A program made the position numbers and the translations under genes. A stretch of DNA of 64,000 nucleotides from Morinoia aosen (Eukaryota > Arthropoda > Malacostraca > Amphipoda > Talitridae), in NCBI GenBank assembly GCA_030386875.1, contig CM059570.1:33657422-33721421 (forward strand). Reading direction: 5' to 3'. Under the pieces are notes generated by a model. That model did no database searches. It saw only the letters and a list, made by a program, of their open reading frames with translations, and was not told the DNA's origin. Positions 11,801 to 26,800 of the stretch are shown here, in pieces. Position 1 is the stretch's first letter, and every line of letters starts with the position of its first letter.

Positions 11801-14800
11801 CGATAAGTACTAACCATACAGACATCCTGAACATTAATTTCTTAAATTCCAACTGAGAAATTCCTTGCTTGGCTACACAAGAAATTTTGTCACGTCTACA
11901 CGGTAACTCGGTGAGGTGTTTCCCGGCCATCGAGCAGGAGAGCCATTAAAAGAAAACTCCACATTTCAGTTGCTTGAAACCATCAAATTGGGTTATAATT
12001 GCACTGCATCAGCCGTACTACAACCATAAACTTAGGTAAAACAACATTACACTGAAGACAAAACATTGCCGAGATTTCTCACGTACATTGTGTATAATGT
12101 ACGTAAATACTTATGTATAAGCCAAAAGATGATTTAAGAATTAAATTAAATGCTTTCATTGCAGCTGCCTTGAAAGAATTCATTAGAGGCAGCGTAGGGT
12201 AAACACATTATGGAAACTCAAGCATTAAGTGTTATGCAGAGAGCCTGCACAAGGCGTTGGGCACACGCTTTAAAAAATGACATTACTAGTCACAACAATA
12301 AAATTGCCGAGTGAGCGTATCAACAGAGTAGGGTAAGTAGGGATAATCTTGGCAAATGAAAGTGAAGATTAGGTGGTAACTATGTTAGTCAAAAATGTAT
12401 GGAATAATGCAAAGGAAATAATGGAATAATACAACGTATTGTAAGCCATAAAACTAAACGCCTCTACAAATCAAGTGCAGATTAGATTATTAGTTAGTTT
12501 AAGCCTCTCTAACTGCTACAAAAAAGAGCGTATCGAAGAGAGGAAGGCACCATTTAGTATGGCTATGAGGGAATGCAAAATCTATGCAGAAAGGGCATAG
12601 AAACAGTAAGTTGGGAAAGAAGTTCATGAAACAAGATAAAAGTTGAAGAAGAAAGTAGTAGGTGTTTAAAAACAGGACAGCAGTGAACCGAAAAAGGTGG
12701 TCCTTGACATAGCAAAAAACATTTTATTTCAACAAAAAGGTCTACCTAACTCTCAGCTCGGGCCCTCACATTTTCCAATTGGGAGCGGTAATTCCCATAG
12801 ATACAATAGTTGTATCCCCCTGAGGGGACAAATCAAGGGCAGCTGGCGATGCAAGTAGCAAATATTGAAGCCCACTGTAGGTTCTTTACTGGCAATTCAA
12901 CGGCTGTGGATCATTTCTCTTGCACTCACTCAGATCATGCACAGAATCATGACCATGACCATCCTACGCAAATTTACTTGGCAAAACACTTTTTCTATTC
13001 ATATTGGTAAATGCTGAATAAGCCGAGTTAAAGCACATGTATGGTGTGAGACTTCACAGAAAAAAGTGCGGAAGAGGTATATGTAAGTAAAAAAGTTTAG
13101 TTAAACAGCAAGAAAAAATGCGCAGTATCCAATAAGAAAGTGACAATAAAGCTAGCTCTAACGAATACAATAGACACAAATTATAATATTACAGAAAGCG
13201 TGGCTAATCTTGTTAGCGATAGGTATTCATTCGTGAAGTTTATTACTTTTATACACTCTTGAACTGTGTCAGTAAATTCCCCTCTGAAGAACTAAAAAAG
13301 TCTTAACTAAAGGTACAACAGACATGAAAGCAAACAAGTGAAAGACTTCAGTGACGGACTTTGAATAGGGCTATAGTGAAACAAGATAAAAAAAAGTGCA
13401 TGGGACAAAATACAGACCATGCAACAGCCCAATTTCTACTACGTACCAAGAAATCTGCAAATATAGCGGCCTCATCCGCAATCATGTTATAGTTTGCGTG
13501 AGGTCCAAACGCCCCGTAGAAGGGGTCGTGGAAACCGCGGCCTCCCTCGAGCTGCAAGGCGTTCCCGGCGGCACGCAGAGGACGCCCCAAGAGGTTGACC
13601 ATGGGGGCCTGGATGCGCGGCGCTCTGTGAGGTGGTCCTGGCATCATGTGCGTCGGTTGGTTACGCAGAAATTCTGGCACCTGGGGGAAATGCTCGTTAT
13701 AGCCGTGTGGTTTAAGGACCTGCCCTTCCGTGAAGGCATCGAGAACAGGCTAGACAGCTATATCTTCCAAGATTAGATTATTAGTTAGTTTAAGCCTCTC
13801 TATCCGCAACAAAGGCGATCCAAAGAGAGGAAGAAGGCACCATTTAATATGGAGTTCAGGGAACGCGGAATCTATGCAGAAAGGGCATAGAAACTGTAAG
13901 ATGAGAAAGACGTTCATGAAACAAGATCAAAGTTGAAGAAGAAAGTAGTAGGTGCTGAAAAAACAGGACAGCAGTGAACAGAAAGAAGATGGTCCGTAAC
14001 AAAACAAAAACCTGTGTCATTTTAACAAAAAGAAAGCCTACCTAACCTTTAGCTCGGGCCCTCACATTGTCCTCCTGGGAGCGCTAATTCCCATAGACAC
14101 AATAGTTGTAACCCCCTGAGGGAAATGGGTACAGGCCTTGACCGGAGGAAAGCGTCATGGCGTCCTGGTGTTAGTTATAAGGAATTTGAAAAACCAACGT
14201 ACAAGGTGATATGCATCAGGCTAGATTGGAAATAAAACATCCTTAGATGCCGATGTTTGTTGTTTATTTAAATGTAACCCTGTATTACAACTGAGTAGTA
14301 ATAATAATAAAGTAAGGCCAATTGCTAGCGATTTGCAGACTAAATCCAGTGTTACAACTGAAGACTCTCTGAAAGGTGGTTTGATCTTTTTTTGAGTCTA
14401 GTAAACTCAGAAAGGATGGAGTGCTTTGACTCCGTCAATCCTACTTGCAAAACTCAGGGGCCTCCTCAGGTTATAGGTGTGTCTAAAAACTTGCTGAGTT
14501 TTAGGTGGCGACAATTATTGTACATATTATGTAGTTCATCCTCATTCCAGAAAAGAATACCCAGAAGAAGCATAGCTCAAAAATGTGGAGAATTAAAGAA
14601 ACTCCAATAGGTTAATTAGTTGTATCGCCAAACTCGTTTAGAGGCTTGGAGGATTTTCACAATTGGGACGTTATCTCGCTCAGATGGAGGAAATATTTCA
14701 AAAATATTTATTGAAATTCTACACTAGGGCGGAAGAAAAATTAAAAGATTATCAAGGCACGCTGGAAAACTAAAATAAATCAAGTTATATGTTTACACGC

Positions 14801-17800
14801 ATTTATTTTGCAAATGGAAATAAACTAATACTTCACTTCATACGAATTAAATCTGCTTTCAACAATCTAGAATCACTTAAAGAGTAATCGCCACTATATT
14901 ATTGGAATAAATCCAAAGCCTAACTAACCTCTGTTTCCAAAACCTGAACACCGTACGAGTTCAAACTAATGGTTTTTGGAAGAGCAGTATGATTTCAATT
15001 GGTGCTCTCAATTCTAGACACAAGCGATGTATGTGAAAAACTCAAAAGAAACATCTACCTACTCAATATCACTAAGCCCTCCCAATAATACTGGCGGTGG
15101 TGTAATAATCAAATCCAACAAATTAATATCAGACAACACCAGTTAGTGTTGGTAGCATCAAAATAAGACTGACCGTCACAGCACCCACATAAATTGGGAG
15201 CTTGTTAACGACGTTTGCACGGTTATTTAAGTTAGTTTGTAATCAGCTTAGTTAAAAGGAAGACTTCATTGCTCGAATACATTTCAACCTTCCTAAGAAG
15301 TGAGAAACATGTAACAGCACGATGATACTTTACCTAGTATGCTAAAATATATTCTAAAGACAAGGTAGCAAAGTCATTGAAATGCTGTTCATTTATTCCA
15401 GTAAGAAAATTAGAAATTTACCTAGTGGTACACATATGTATTGGGACAAATGTGTATCACAAGGTAAATTGCTCATTTATGCACCAATGCAAATGAATAA
15501 CATTTCAATAATTTTGCGACCTCTTTTGGAAGGAATTTTATCGTACGAGGTAAATATTAATAGGCACTTATATTTTGTATATTTCTTATACAGTAAAGGA
15601 AGAAAACTTTTTTGAGCAGTAAAAGCATTTTTACAATTATATTTTCTACAACTTGAATAAATTAACTTTTTGATCCGCGCAATCGTGGTCAACTCGTTAT
15701 GAAGCTCTGCTGCAGGGACATACCTGAGGCACGTCTTTGGTGGGGTCATGCTTGAGTTGCACGTCGGGATCCAGAGACTTCTTGGCCTCCTCTGCTCGCT
15801 TCTGCACCTCCTCCGCGTGTAGCTTCAGCGAGTTGCTCCACAGCGGGCACCTGCCGCCTCATAATGTGAGTCGAGCACACTAGCGATGTCCAATGTCAAG
15901 AGATAGGCTTCCAAACTAGGGCACGTCGCGGTATGCCTACTTCAATTCCAGTAATTTGTTCATAAGAGAAAACACTCAGTTTTAGCTACTAAAACACCTC
16001 TTCTGCTTCAGTATGCGAAAGCTTCAACTCTAGCATTTAGTTCACAAGAAAAAGTACTTAGCTCAATTGTTTCCCCTTGAAATTTAAATAAGAATTTTGA
16101 CATAACTGGTGTATGCTACAGATGTGCTTCAGAAGTATGGCAAGATTAAACTTTGCTAGACGAGACATCTCAAATATCTTTAGTTATCAATGGGTTACCA
16201 GCTTAAATGCGGGCAAAACGCTGCAGAGTGAGAGGAAAAAATGAATCAACTTTCAACGCCTCAGTAATACATATAAATAAAGGCACAACAATGGGCAATA
16301 ATCTGTGAATACTCTTTTTGTGTTTTCATTTTCCTCCTCTTTGACACACGAGTCCCCCATCTGCAGCAACTATGAAATATGAAGTCACGAATATTATCAA
16401 AAATCTTTTTACTCTGGATACGGCTGTCCCTTGACCAGAGCATTAAAGCTGACAACCATTTCCAGAAGAGACTAAATACAAGATGCTAATCCAACAATTG
16501 AGAACATCCATTTTACAAACCATGGATAACGTAATTTCACCCCATGCACATTCATAAAAAGGCAAGCCATTTTGCTGACATTAGACAGCATAGGAGCCAA
16601 AACCTTAGACACGTAAAATTGTCTATTCCGCAGACGTTGAATACTGGAATCTAAACATGAACAGGCTAAACAGCTATATCCCCCACAAGAAGAAACACTC
16701 AGGTGACCACAGACAGACAGAACTGCGCGAGCTGACTCACTTTCCATTGACCGTGGAGGTGGGAAGATGCTGTCCAGGCCCCCTGCCAGCGTCGGTGAAG
16801 TGGTCGTAGCCCTTGATGGGCTTCTTGCAAAGGTAGCACATGACGGCACCACACGAGCACACCATCTTGTTGCACCCATCCTCCTTGATGAACCGCTTCC
16901 CGCATTTGTAACACTCCCTGCACACACCATTGTATAATTATTTTCATTATTATAATTAGGAGTGTCTCTGTGATGCAAAAAAAGTATCTTCTGTTCCATC
17001 TGAGAATTCATGGGTATTTTTGACCGTAAAAAACCAAACCCATCCTTACTTGTCCTACTCTCAACCAACCATCAATTTGTTACGCGCTCAAAGATAGTTA
17101 ACCAATGAGCAACTTGAAAAATGAACCGATACTTTTTTGATGATTTACAAAACAATGAAAAAAAATAACACAACGCAGGCATTTCTTCACTGACGATTAC
17201 CAAAACAATCTAAGGAAACACTCAAAGCCCAGGAAATGGGTAGCTATTTGTAACTGTTCTACCCTCAATTCTTGCTAGATCTGAGCAACGCAAAGTATTG
17301 ACATTGAGCTTCTGCGCTAACAAGTAACCTATTATTTTTTAAGCGGGTGTTTCCAACTATTACAAATGACGAAACACATATTGTACAAGCTTTTGTACAT
17401 GTATGCGACCTGTTGAAATTGGAGACATTCAGTACATTGAGGGTCCATGAAACATGTAACGCATTTAGTGTTTTTCAGTGGAGCGAGGGAATATATCTCA
17501 CATCATGTACTCTTTAGTGTTGCTGTGGAGACAAATACTAAATTAACACTCGTATTCCAGTTCTAGAGACCTCATCATATAATGGTTGCTAAGTCGGACA
17601 GATAAATGGATGCACGGGACTTTAGTTATAGTGTAGATTATTTCTCTTTTAACTTATTAGCCTTACAAAGTAGTCCAATTTACGAAAATAGTCCAATTGA
17701 GTTGAGATTATTATAACACTATTTCAACAAGCGTTGTTATTTCATGAATAATCCAGACAGTGGGAGTGGGTAGACAGACATCTCACTTGCAACCTTGATG

Positions 17801-20800
17801 CGCAGCTTCTGAGCACCCTGTCTTTATTATTCAGAAACTAGAGCGTACCATAACAGCAAGACGGCTCAAATCCAAGATCACCTCACACTTACAAAATTAG
17901 GAGAATCACAAGAATGAGGGCAACACCAAATCAGAAGAGAAATCAGTGACTGACGTGTTAGCCTCCAATCTTTCTTCAGGGTTTGTAATGAGAAGATGAT
18001 CAACCCTCTCATATTCATCACTAAATCCATCAAGTTAGGCACAAAAAGAACTCAAGAGGATACCCAACCCTATGAGAGTTGTCCCCCTGGATGAAGGCAA
18101 TGACAAACTGCCCCAATTACAAATACGCTCAATTACTCCTCATACTCAAAACCCATCAAGAAGCCAGTGAATTAGTATTCTCAACAATACCGCCTAACAC
18201 AGACTTTGGTATTCTCAACAATATCGCCTAACACAGACTTCAGTATTCTCAACAATATTGCCTAACACAGACTTTGGTATTCTCAACAATATCGCCTAAC
18301 ACAGACTTTGGTATTCTCAACAATATTGCCTAACACAGACTTTGGTATTCTCAACAATACCGCCTAACACAGACTTTGGTATTCTCAACACTATCGCCTA
18401 ACACAGACTTCAGTATTCTCAACAATATTGCCTAACACAGACTTTGGTATTCTCAACAATATTGCCTAACACAGACTTTGGTATTCTCAACAATATCGCC
18501 TAACACAGACTTTGGTATTCTCAACAATACCGCCTAACACAGAAATTGGTATTCTCAACAATATCGCCTAACACAGACTTCAGTATTCTCAACAATATTG
18601 CCTAACACAGACTTTGGTATTCTCAACAATATTGCGTAACACAGACTTTGGTATTCTCAACAATATTGCCTAACTCAGACTTTGGTATTCTCGACAATAT
18701 TGCCTAACACAGACTTCAGTATTCTCAACAATATCGCCTAACACAGACTTCAGTATTCTCAACAATATCGCCTAACACAGACTTCAGTATTCTCAACAAT
18801 ATCGCCTAACACAGACTTCAGTATTCTCAACAATATCGCCTAACACAGACTTCAGTATTCTCAACAATATCGCCTAACACAGACTTCAGTATTCTCAACA
18901 ATATTGCCTAACACAGACTTCAGTATTCTCAACAATATTGCCTAACACAGACTTCAGTATTCTCAACAATATCGCCTAACACAGACTTCAGTATTCTCAA
19001 CAATATTGCCTAACACAGACTTTGGTATTCTCAACAATATTGCCTAACACAGACTTCAGTATTCTCAACAATATCGCCTAACACAGACTTCAGTATTCTC
19101 AACAATATCGCCTAACACAGACTTCAGTATTCTCAACAATATCGCCTAACACAGACTTCAGTATTCTCAACAATATCGCCTAACACAGACTTCAGTATTC
19201 TCAACAATATCGCCTAACACAGACTTCAGTATTCTCAACAATATCGCCTAACACAGACTTCAGTATTCTCAACAATATTGCCTAACACAGACTTCAGTAT
19301 TCTCAACAATATCGCCTAACACAGACTTCAGTATTCTCAACAATATCGCCTAACACAGACTTCAGTATTCTCAACAATATTGCCTAACACAGACTTCAGT
19401 ATTCTCAACAATATTGCCTAACACAGACTTCAGTATTCTCAACAAGATTGCCTAACACAGACTTCAGTATTCTCAACAAGATTGCCTAACACAGACTTCA
19501 GTATTCTCAACAATATCGCCTAACACAGACTTCAGTATTCTCAACAATATTGCCTAACACAGACTTCAGTATTCTCAACAATATTGCCTAACACAGACTT
19601 CAGTATTCTCAACAATATCGCCTAACACGGAATTCAGTATTCTCAACAATATCGCCTAACACGGAATTCAGTATTCTCAACAATATCGCCTAACACGGAA
19701 TTCAGTATTCTCAACAATATCGCCTAACACGGAATTCAGTATTCTCAACAATATCGCCTAACACGGAATTCAGTATTCTCAACAATATCGCCTAACACGG
19801 ACTTCAGTATTCTCAACAATATCGCCTAACACAGACTTCAGTATTCTCAACAATATCGCCTAACACAGACTTCAGTATTCTCAACAATATTGCCTAACAC
19901 AGACTTCAGTATTCTCAACAATATTGCCTAACACAGACTTCAGTATTCTCAACAATATCGCCTAACACAGACTTCAGTATTCTCAACAATATCGCCTAAC
20001 ACAGACTTCAGTATTCTCAACAATATCGCCTAACACGGACTTCAGTATTCTCAACAATATCGCCTAACACAGACTTCAGTATTCTCAACAATATCGCCTA
20101 ACACAGACTTCAGTATTCTCAACAATATCGCCTAACACGGACTTCAGTATTCTCAACAATATCGCCTAACACGGACTTCAGTATTCTCAACAATATCGCC
20201 TAACACGGACTTCAGTATTCTCAACAATATCGCCTAACACGGACTTCAGTATTCTCAACAATATCGCCTAACACGGACTTCAGTATTCTCAACAATATCG
20301 CCTAACACAGACTTCAGTATTCTCAACAATATCGCCTAACACGGACTTCAGTATTCTCAACAATATCGCCTAACACGGACTTCAGTATTCTCAACAATAT
20401 CGCCTAACACGGACTTCAGTATTCTCAACAATATCGCCTAACACAGACTTCAGTATTCTCAACAATATCGCCTAACACGGACTTCAGTATTCTCAACAAT
20501 ATCGCCTAACACGGACTTCAGTATTCTCAACGATTTTGCCCAACACAGACTTCAGTATTCTCATCGATTTCGCCCAACACAGATTGAGTTCACAAAATAT
20601 ACAGATGGCATAGCATATTTAGACTCTCATCAAACTGTGAAATACAGACCACGTAGTCACAAAATGCCACATTCCAGTTGGCCCCTTTCTGGGCCTGTAC
20701 AAACTAAGTTTGGTATGTAAAAGAGGAACTTTCACACATTTCATCTAGGCATTAGGTTATTAAAAATGAGTTTTCACTAAACTTGTTCTCAATTACTCAA

Positions 20801-23800
20801 TGTTCAAGCTTCAACTCGTGAATATGTTTCTAAAATTTTTCGCGATAAGATAAAAAGGTGTGAAAAAATCATAACATCTAACAATTTGCTTGCTTGCACA
20901 AACTTTCAAAACCAATATCTTTTCCATGTTTTCTCCACCAACAATCGGATAAAAAACACTACTAATACCACTTTCATTAGTGCTGTCATAAGTAACAAAA
21001 AATTTCACTTCCATTAGTGCTGTCATAAGTAACACAACAAATTCAACTTCCAACAGAGATGTCATAAGTATCAACAAATACCACTCTAAATAGAGTTGTC
21101 ATCATAGGCCGATGTAAGTAAACTGGTCTAGCCTGATCAACCCCTGGTTTGCTCACCTGACCATGGCTTCAGACATTTGGTTTTCAAGGAAAGTCCTGGC
21201 AGAAGTTTGGGTCTTTGACTCGACTTCCTCACAGCGCAGGGGGATGTGCGACAGCTCCTTGCACAGTCTGCATGTGTCCTTCAGGCACTCGGGGTTCAGG
21301 CAGTTGAAGATCTGCCACAATAAATTTGGCTGAGTGTACTGCACGCATTTTCAAAACAGTAACTATGGTTGAGTGTAACTGCACGCGTTTTTGGAGCAGT
21401 CAACATGGCTGAGTGTACTACAGGCATTTTTGGAACAATAACCATGGTTGAGTGTAACTGCACGCGTTTTTGGAGCAGTCAACATGGCTGAGTGTACTAC
21501 AGGCATTTTTGGAACAATAACCATGGTTGAGTGTAACTGCACGCGTTTTTGGAGCAGTTAACATGGCTGAGTGTACTACAGGCATTTTTGGAACAATAAC
21601 CATGGTTGAGTGTAACTGCACGCGTTTTTGGAGCAGTCAATTTGGCAGGGTGTACTACACGCATTTTTGGAACAGTAACCACGGTTGAGTGTAACTGCAC
21701 ATGACTTTGGAGCAGTCAACATGGCTGAGTGTTCAGTACAAAATCAACAAATAGGGCTTATTGTGACGTATGAAGCTTTGCAGAAGTTTGATTATGCTGT
21801 ATTTCAGCCAATCCAAAAAAATTCTTTTGGCACAACCATCAACAGATAGACTCCAAAACTAAGCAATTATCTGTAGTGATGACACACACGAAGAGTCAAG
21901 CTGGAATGAAAGTTTGTACATTTCACACAACGCAAATGCTAAAGCGAGTATTTAAAGACACAGGCAAAGTAGTTATTAATGATGCACTGATTTGTCATGA
22001 ATAATTTTTGAAAGAAGGTTCTTCTACAGCAGATGTTTGCAGAAAATTAAACGTTATACTCAATAGAAATGCACGTCATCAAAACTTAAGGTTCTGCTAC
22101 ATTAATGTTGTTAGAAAAAATGCTCAGATTAACTGTTGCAAAAACTATTGAAATGCCTAGTAAAAAATATAAACGGTAGCAGCAACGCAAATAAGCAATT
22201 ATCTATAAAATTATTTACAACAGCTTTATCAGCAGAGTGTTTGCACAATACAATCTATAGCCACATGATTCCTAAGAAGCTAAAGTTAACACGTTAGTTG
22301 CGATGGGTTAAACAGAAGTTCAATATTCAACTTAAATTTAAAGTCAAAAGTGATAAGCAAATTTGTAAATATCAAACATTAACTAGGCCTGTTAAATACC
22401 ATTAATTTAGAAAGGTTATTAGAATTTTTCAAAACGACCCATCGATGGGTCGTTTCGCAGCAGCAAAAACCTAACTACGACCCACCGGTGGGTCATACCG
22501 CAATGAATGTGTTAATTTCGAAATGTGTAAGATAATCTTGAAATATACCACAAAAATATTGACAAACTGAAAAGGTATCTTTCAGAGATTCAGGGACTAT
22601 TTTGAACTGATTTCTCAAAACTAAAGAAAGAAGATCAGCTAGAAACTTACGAGTCCGATGGAACACAACCAAAGGCAAAGTTAATCTCTTCTATGAGGAT
22701 AAAACGAAACAGAAACTTTCCCACTACCCACGCAAGTCACCGCCAGAACCCACCTTATCCTCTTTATTGGGCATGATGGTGGCGAAGTTGCAGAACGGAC
22801 AGCTCTCGAGGTCCGCGATGCCAGCAGCCACAATTTCCTCAGCTTGCTTCCGTTTGAGCAGGTTGGAGAAGACAGAGGACTTGAGGACAGACTTGAGCAC
22901 GTTGAGGGAGAACTCCTCCTCGCATGCCCCCTCCAGGCACGAGAACTTCAGGCTGCCCTGTCCGATCTGTTCCTCTGAATACCTGCACAATGCCATCAAT
23001 TTAACACACATAAAGCAGTCTTAAAATAAATATACCTTAAATAGCAAATCTTTGCATAACACTAAGAAGTCTGATAATAAATGTTATTACTCTTCCCTTA
23101 TCTCATTCCAACTATGGATTCTTCAAGCCATTTAAGGCACGACATTGCTACAGCATTTGTCTGTCCAATGCGAGATAAGCATATTATTATTGACAAGTTT
23201 AATTTTTCTTTCACCACTCTGACTCATAACCAATATCAAAATCAACATTCCAAGCTGAAAAATAATATCACTTGCTAGATCATTCAGCAGTATCAAGCCA
23301 CCACCACCCTCACCTCTTGACGCAAGTTTTGCAGAACATGTGTGGATTTTCAGGAGCAGCACAAGGCCGCATGTCCTCCTCGAGAATCTCGTCCTCACAG
23401 CAGATGGGACACTCGCACAGCAGCCCTGCCAGCTTGGCAGCGTTGAAGGCTTCTTCTTTGGCGAGCTGCAGCGACTTCCGGTGTTTTTCTATAGGCTTCT
23501 CCAGCCGAGCATAGCACAGCTCCTTCAAGAAAAAGTCGTCATATTCTCCGCTTATTGGCGCCTCTTTCCGTTTGGTCTTCCGTCTCCCGTACTTCTCTGA
23601 AGACTGCACAAAAATGAAGGGGATTAATGGCTAGCCAGTACAACATTCTTCGACACTTTGATCAGGCGTTTTCCTAGCCGAAACGGCCTCCTATTGTACC
23701 ACGCATGAATTAATTTTTTAAACACAATAATCACAAATTATATTATATGTTAGGCTCCCTAACGGCTAAAAAAAAAGAGCACTTCAAATAGAGGAAGGCA

Positions 23801-26800
23801 CCATTTAGTATGAAGATAAAGGAACATGGAATTCATGCAGAAGGTGCATAGAAACAGTAATTTAAGAAAAGAGTTTGTGAAATAAAAATTGAAGAAAGTA
23901 GTAGGTGCTGAAAAACAGGACAGCAGTGAACCAGGAAAAAAAGTGGTCCTTAACATAAAAAACATTTTATTTTAACAAAATGCACGCCTACCTAACTCTC
24001 AGCTTGGGCCCTCACACATTTCCCCCTTGGAGTGCTAACTCATGGCACAATAGACAAAATTTTTGACAAGTTACTTTTGGACAAGAAGTGAAGACTGCCA
24101 AATCATGAACATTAAAAACTAACATGCTTTCAACTAACTTCTGCTCTAATAATGAAACGCCAAATTTCTGGTCTCAATACAAATCGCTCTATACCTGTTA
24201 ACACTTCTAGCTTCACATCGTCAGTTCATAAAGCTAACAAATGTAATCTGTATTTAATCATTAGAGCAGCAGTCGAGGTCATCAGTATCACATTCAAAAA
24301 AAATGTCTAATTATCCAATTTTCAATGTGAAATTGTGGAGTTGATCAGCAGTTGGATTTTACCAGCCTTTTTATAAATTAGTCAATATCAGACATGCAAT
24401 ATAGTTTGCTGATTAGTTTGAATTTAGAAGTAGAAGTTTACTCATGGCAAGACTAAGTTTTGCGTAAAAAACTATATCATAGACAAAAAATCATTTTTGA
24501 TATAACCAAATCTCTACATGGTTCATCAAAGTCAACCACAGTTCCTTGATATAGGGCTAAGGCACAATCTTAGAAACAACCCAAAACAACCAAAATCAGA
24601 AAATATTGAAGAAAGTACATAGGACATTATGAAAGTGGTTTAACAAAAACGATATCCCTCAGTACATACAATACTTTAAGACCAGAAGTTATGTGTACAA
24701 GAAACAACACCAAGTCTTCCTTCAACAAAGAAACAAAAATATAGCAAACAAGTGGGAGCACAAATCAGCTATGCCCTTATGGGAAACTATGCAACAATTG
24801 ATAGGCAAATTAGAGCAACAGAGTAAACCCTACAACTAGAAGCAGGCACTCACTTTGAGGGCACGCAGTGAGGGCAGGTAGTGGAAGTTGTTGGTGCTGA
24901 GCACGTAGTCCACGTCTTTGGAGAGGTGGAAGGGAAGGTCATTGAGCAGCTGGGCTCTCGAATTGGTGCGGTACTCTAAGCTCATCTTCTTGCTGCTGTC
25001 ATAGAATACCTGCAGCACCGACACGATAATGTGAGCGCCAACATGAGCGTTATATTTGGTTGCCAATTGCATCAAAGTTACATGGCACTGACTTCCACTA
25101 AAATCTTGTCATACCACATGAAAAAACGAGAGTTAGAGCCAAATTTCTCAAATACACTATTAGATGGCTGCATTACATCTAGTGCTACACAATTATCCTA
25201 GCAAAATTAGACATGGCAAACTAAATTGAGGTCTCTCTTTGGAAAGATAGGATAGTTCTCCACAATTACAATTTGAGGCAGGCTAAGCCCAACTACCCTA
25301 CACTTGATTTTGTTCAAGCATGGCAGCAGCATGTGTTCAGAGTCAAATGCTCTAGACAGGCTCTATATTTTCTAGCCCCCAATGACATTTAACATGATCA
25401 GCTCATCACACCTTTAAGGGTTCATGCTCGAAAATTTTGAATATGGTATGTATAAACTTTTGAAACTTGAGTAAGTAATTTGATAATTGACAATAAATTT
25501 CAACTAAGAAATCATTTGAGCTGTTGCTGGCCCAGCTCATACATAACTTCAGCTTGTTATAATTTAAAGTGCAAGTATTCTGATGTAAAATAAAACAAAA
25601 CAACAAGCTCTGACTTGAACCAGTGAGCATGTGACCTCAACTTGGACAATACTCAAATTCCATTTGAAAAAGGGTAAACTTCCAGATTTTACCCACAAAA
25701 AAAGGCACAAAACATAACCTTGTCAGTTGAGATTTTTTTGGTGTGGGCTTTAATGTCACTATCTCAATTGCCTTAATATTATATAATTTCAGGTTTTGAT
25801 AAATACTGGAGGCACTGAGAGAGACACCACCTATACCATGGCACAGCCACATAATACTGTACTTTCAGAGCAAGACACAGAGGAGCATAAGCTCATGCAA
25901 GTGAAAAAATATCTCACTGGAAACATCTTTACGCAGAAACAAAGAAAGCTATTTGTTATGTGAAGAGAATATTCTTTATATTCCTATGTGATGCTAACAT
26001 TGTGAGATAAATGCTGGAGTAATTCATAAATATTTTGCTTGTAGTAGATAATTGAGTTTAGAGCATGCATTTTGACAGCAGAAGATACACAAGTGGAATT
26101 ATTTACTTGCCTCTTATAGTCCTTATAGAATTGAGATAAAAAAGTGTAACAGATTTGAGATTTTGCAAGGTTTTAAACTAATTTCTTATCATTGATATCA
26201 GATGTGCTATTCAAGACGAGGCAACGAAAAAATAATCCCACAAAACGGAAAACATTGCAGCTCCATTGAATTTACAAGAAGAAAACACAAATTAAGTTAT
26301 CCATTACTACAATGAAAAACCAAAGTATACCTTCTCAGGCTCTTCAAAGAGCTCCAGGAATTCAGGTACAGTCATGCCATCAATGAATTTCTTGCGCATC
26401 TCGATGCGCTTCTTTCGTGCAAGGTAGTCCTCCATTTTAGGGTACTCTTTGGTCTCCATGAGCTCCAGGACCAGCGCCTCAAAGCGGGCCACGTCTGGCT
26501 TCACTTCAAGACATCTGTAAAACACAATAAAGACACTGAGGCAAGTGCCACTGATGTAATGCCTTCACGATGCTACTATAGCGTGAGGTACTATATACTA
26601 TAGCTCATGGGTGGTTTAACATCACAAAAACTAAGGCTAATGCAACTAAGGTAACATCTTTAGCTCTACTAAAACTAAAAAACTGTAATAACGTCACCAG
26701 TGAATTATATACCTAAATATAATAATTAAACCTAATTATTGATAATTACACCAAATTCTTAATATTTATACCTAAATATTTCTGAAATGGTACTCTTTTT

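Noticed and set aside
16472-17068. 198-codon minus-strand frame over the RING2 exon
   Set aside because: It crosses both splice sites and reads RING2 in a wrong frame. The real frame gives ECYKCGKRF and is phase-matched.
18175-20586. Array resembling a CRISPR locus
   Set aside because: Units are contiguous 34-mers with no unique spacers, in an animal gene intron.
22754-23024. Plus-strand frames antisense to RING1/IBR exons
   Set aside because: Shadows of phase-matched minus-strand exons with zinc ligands.
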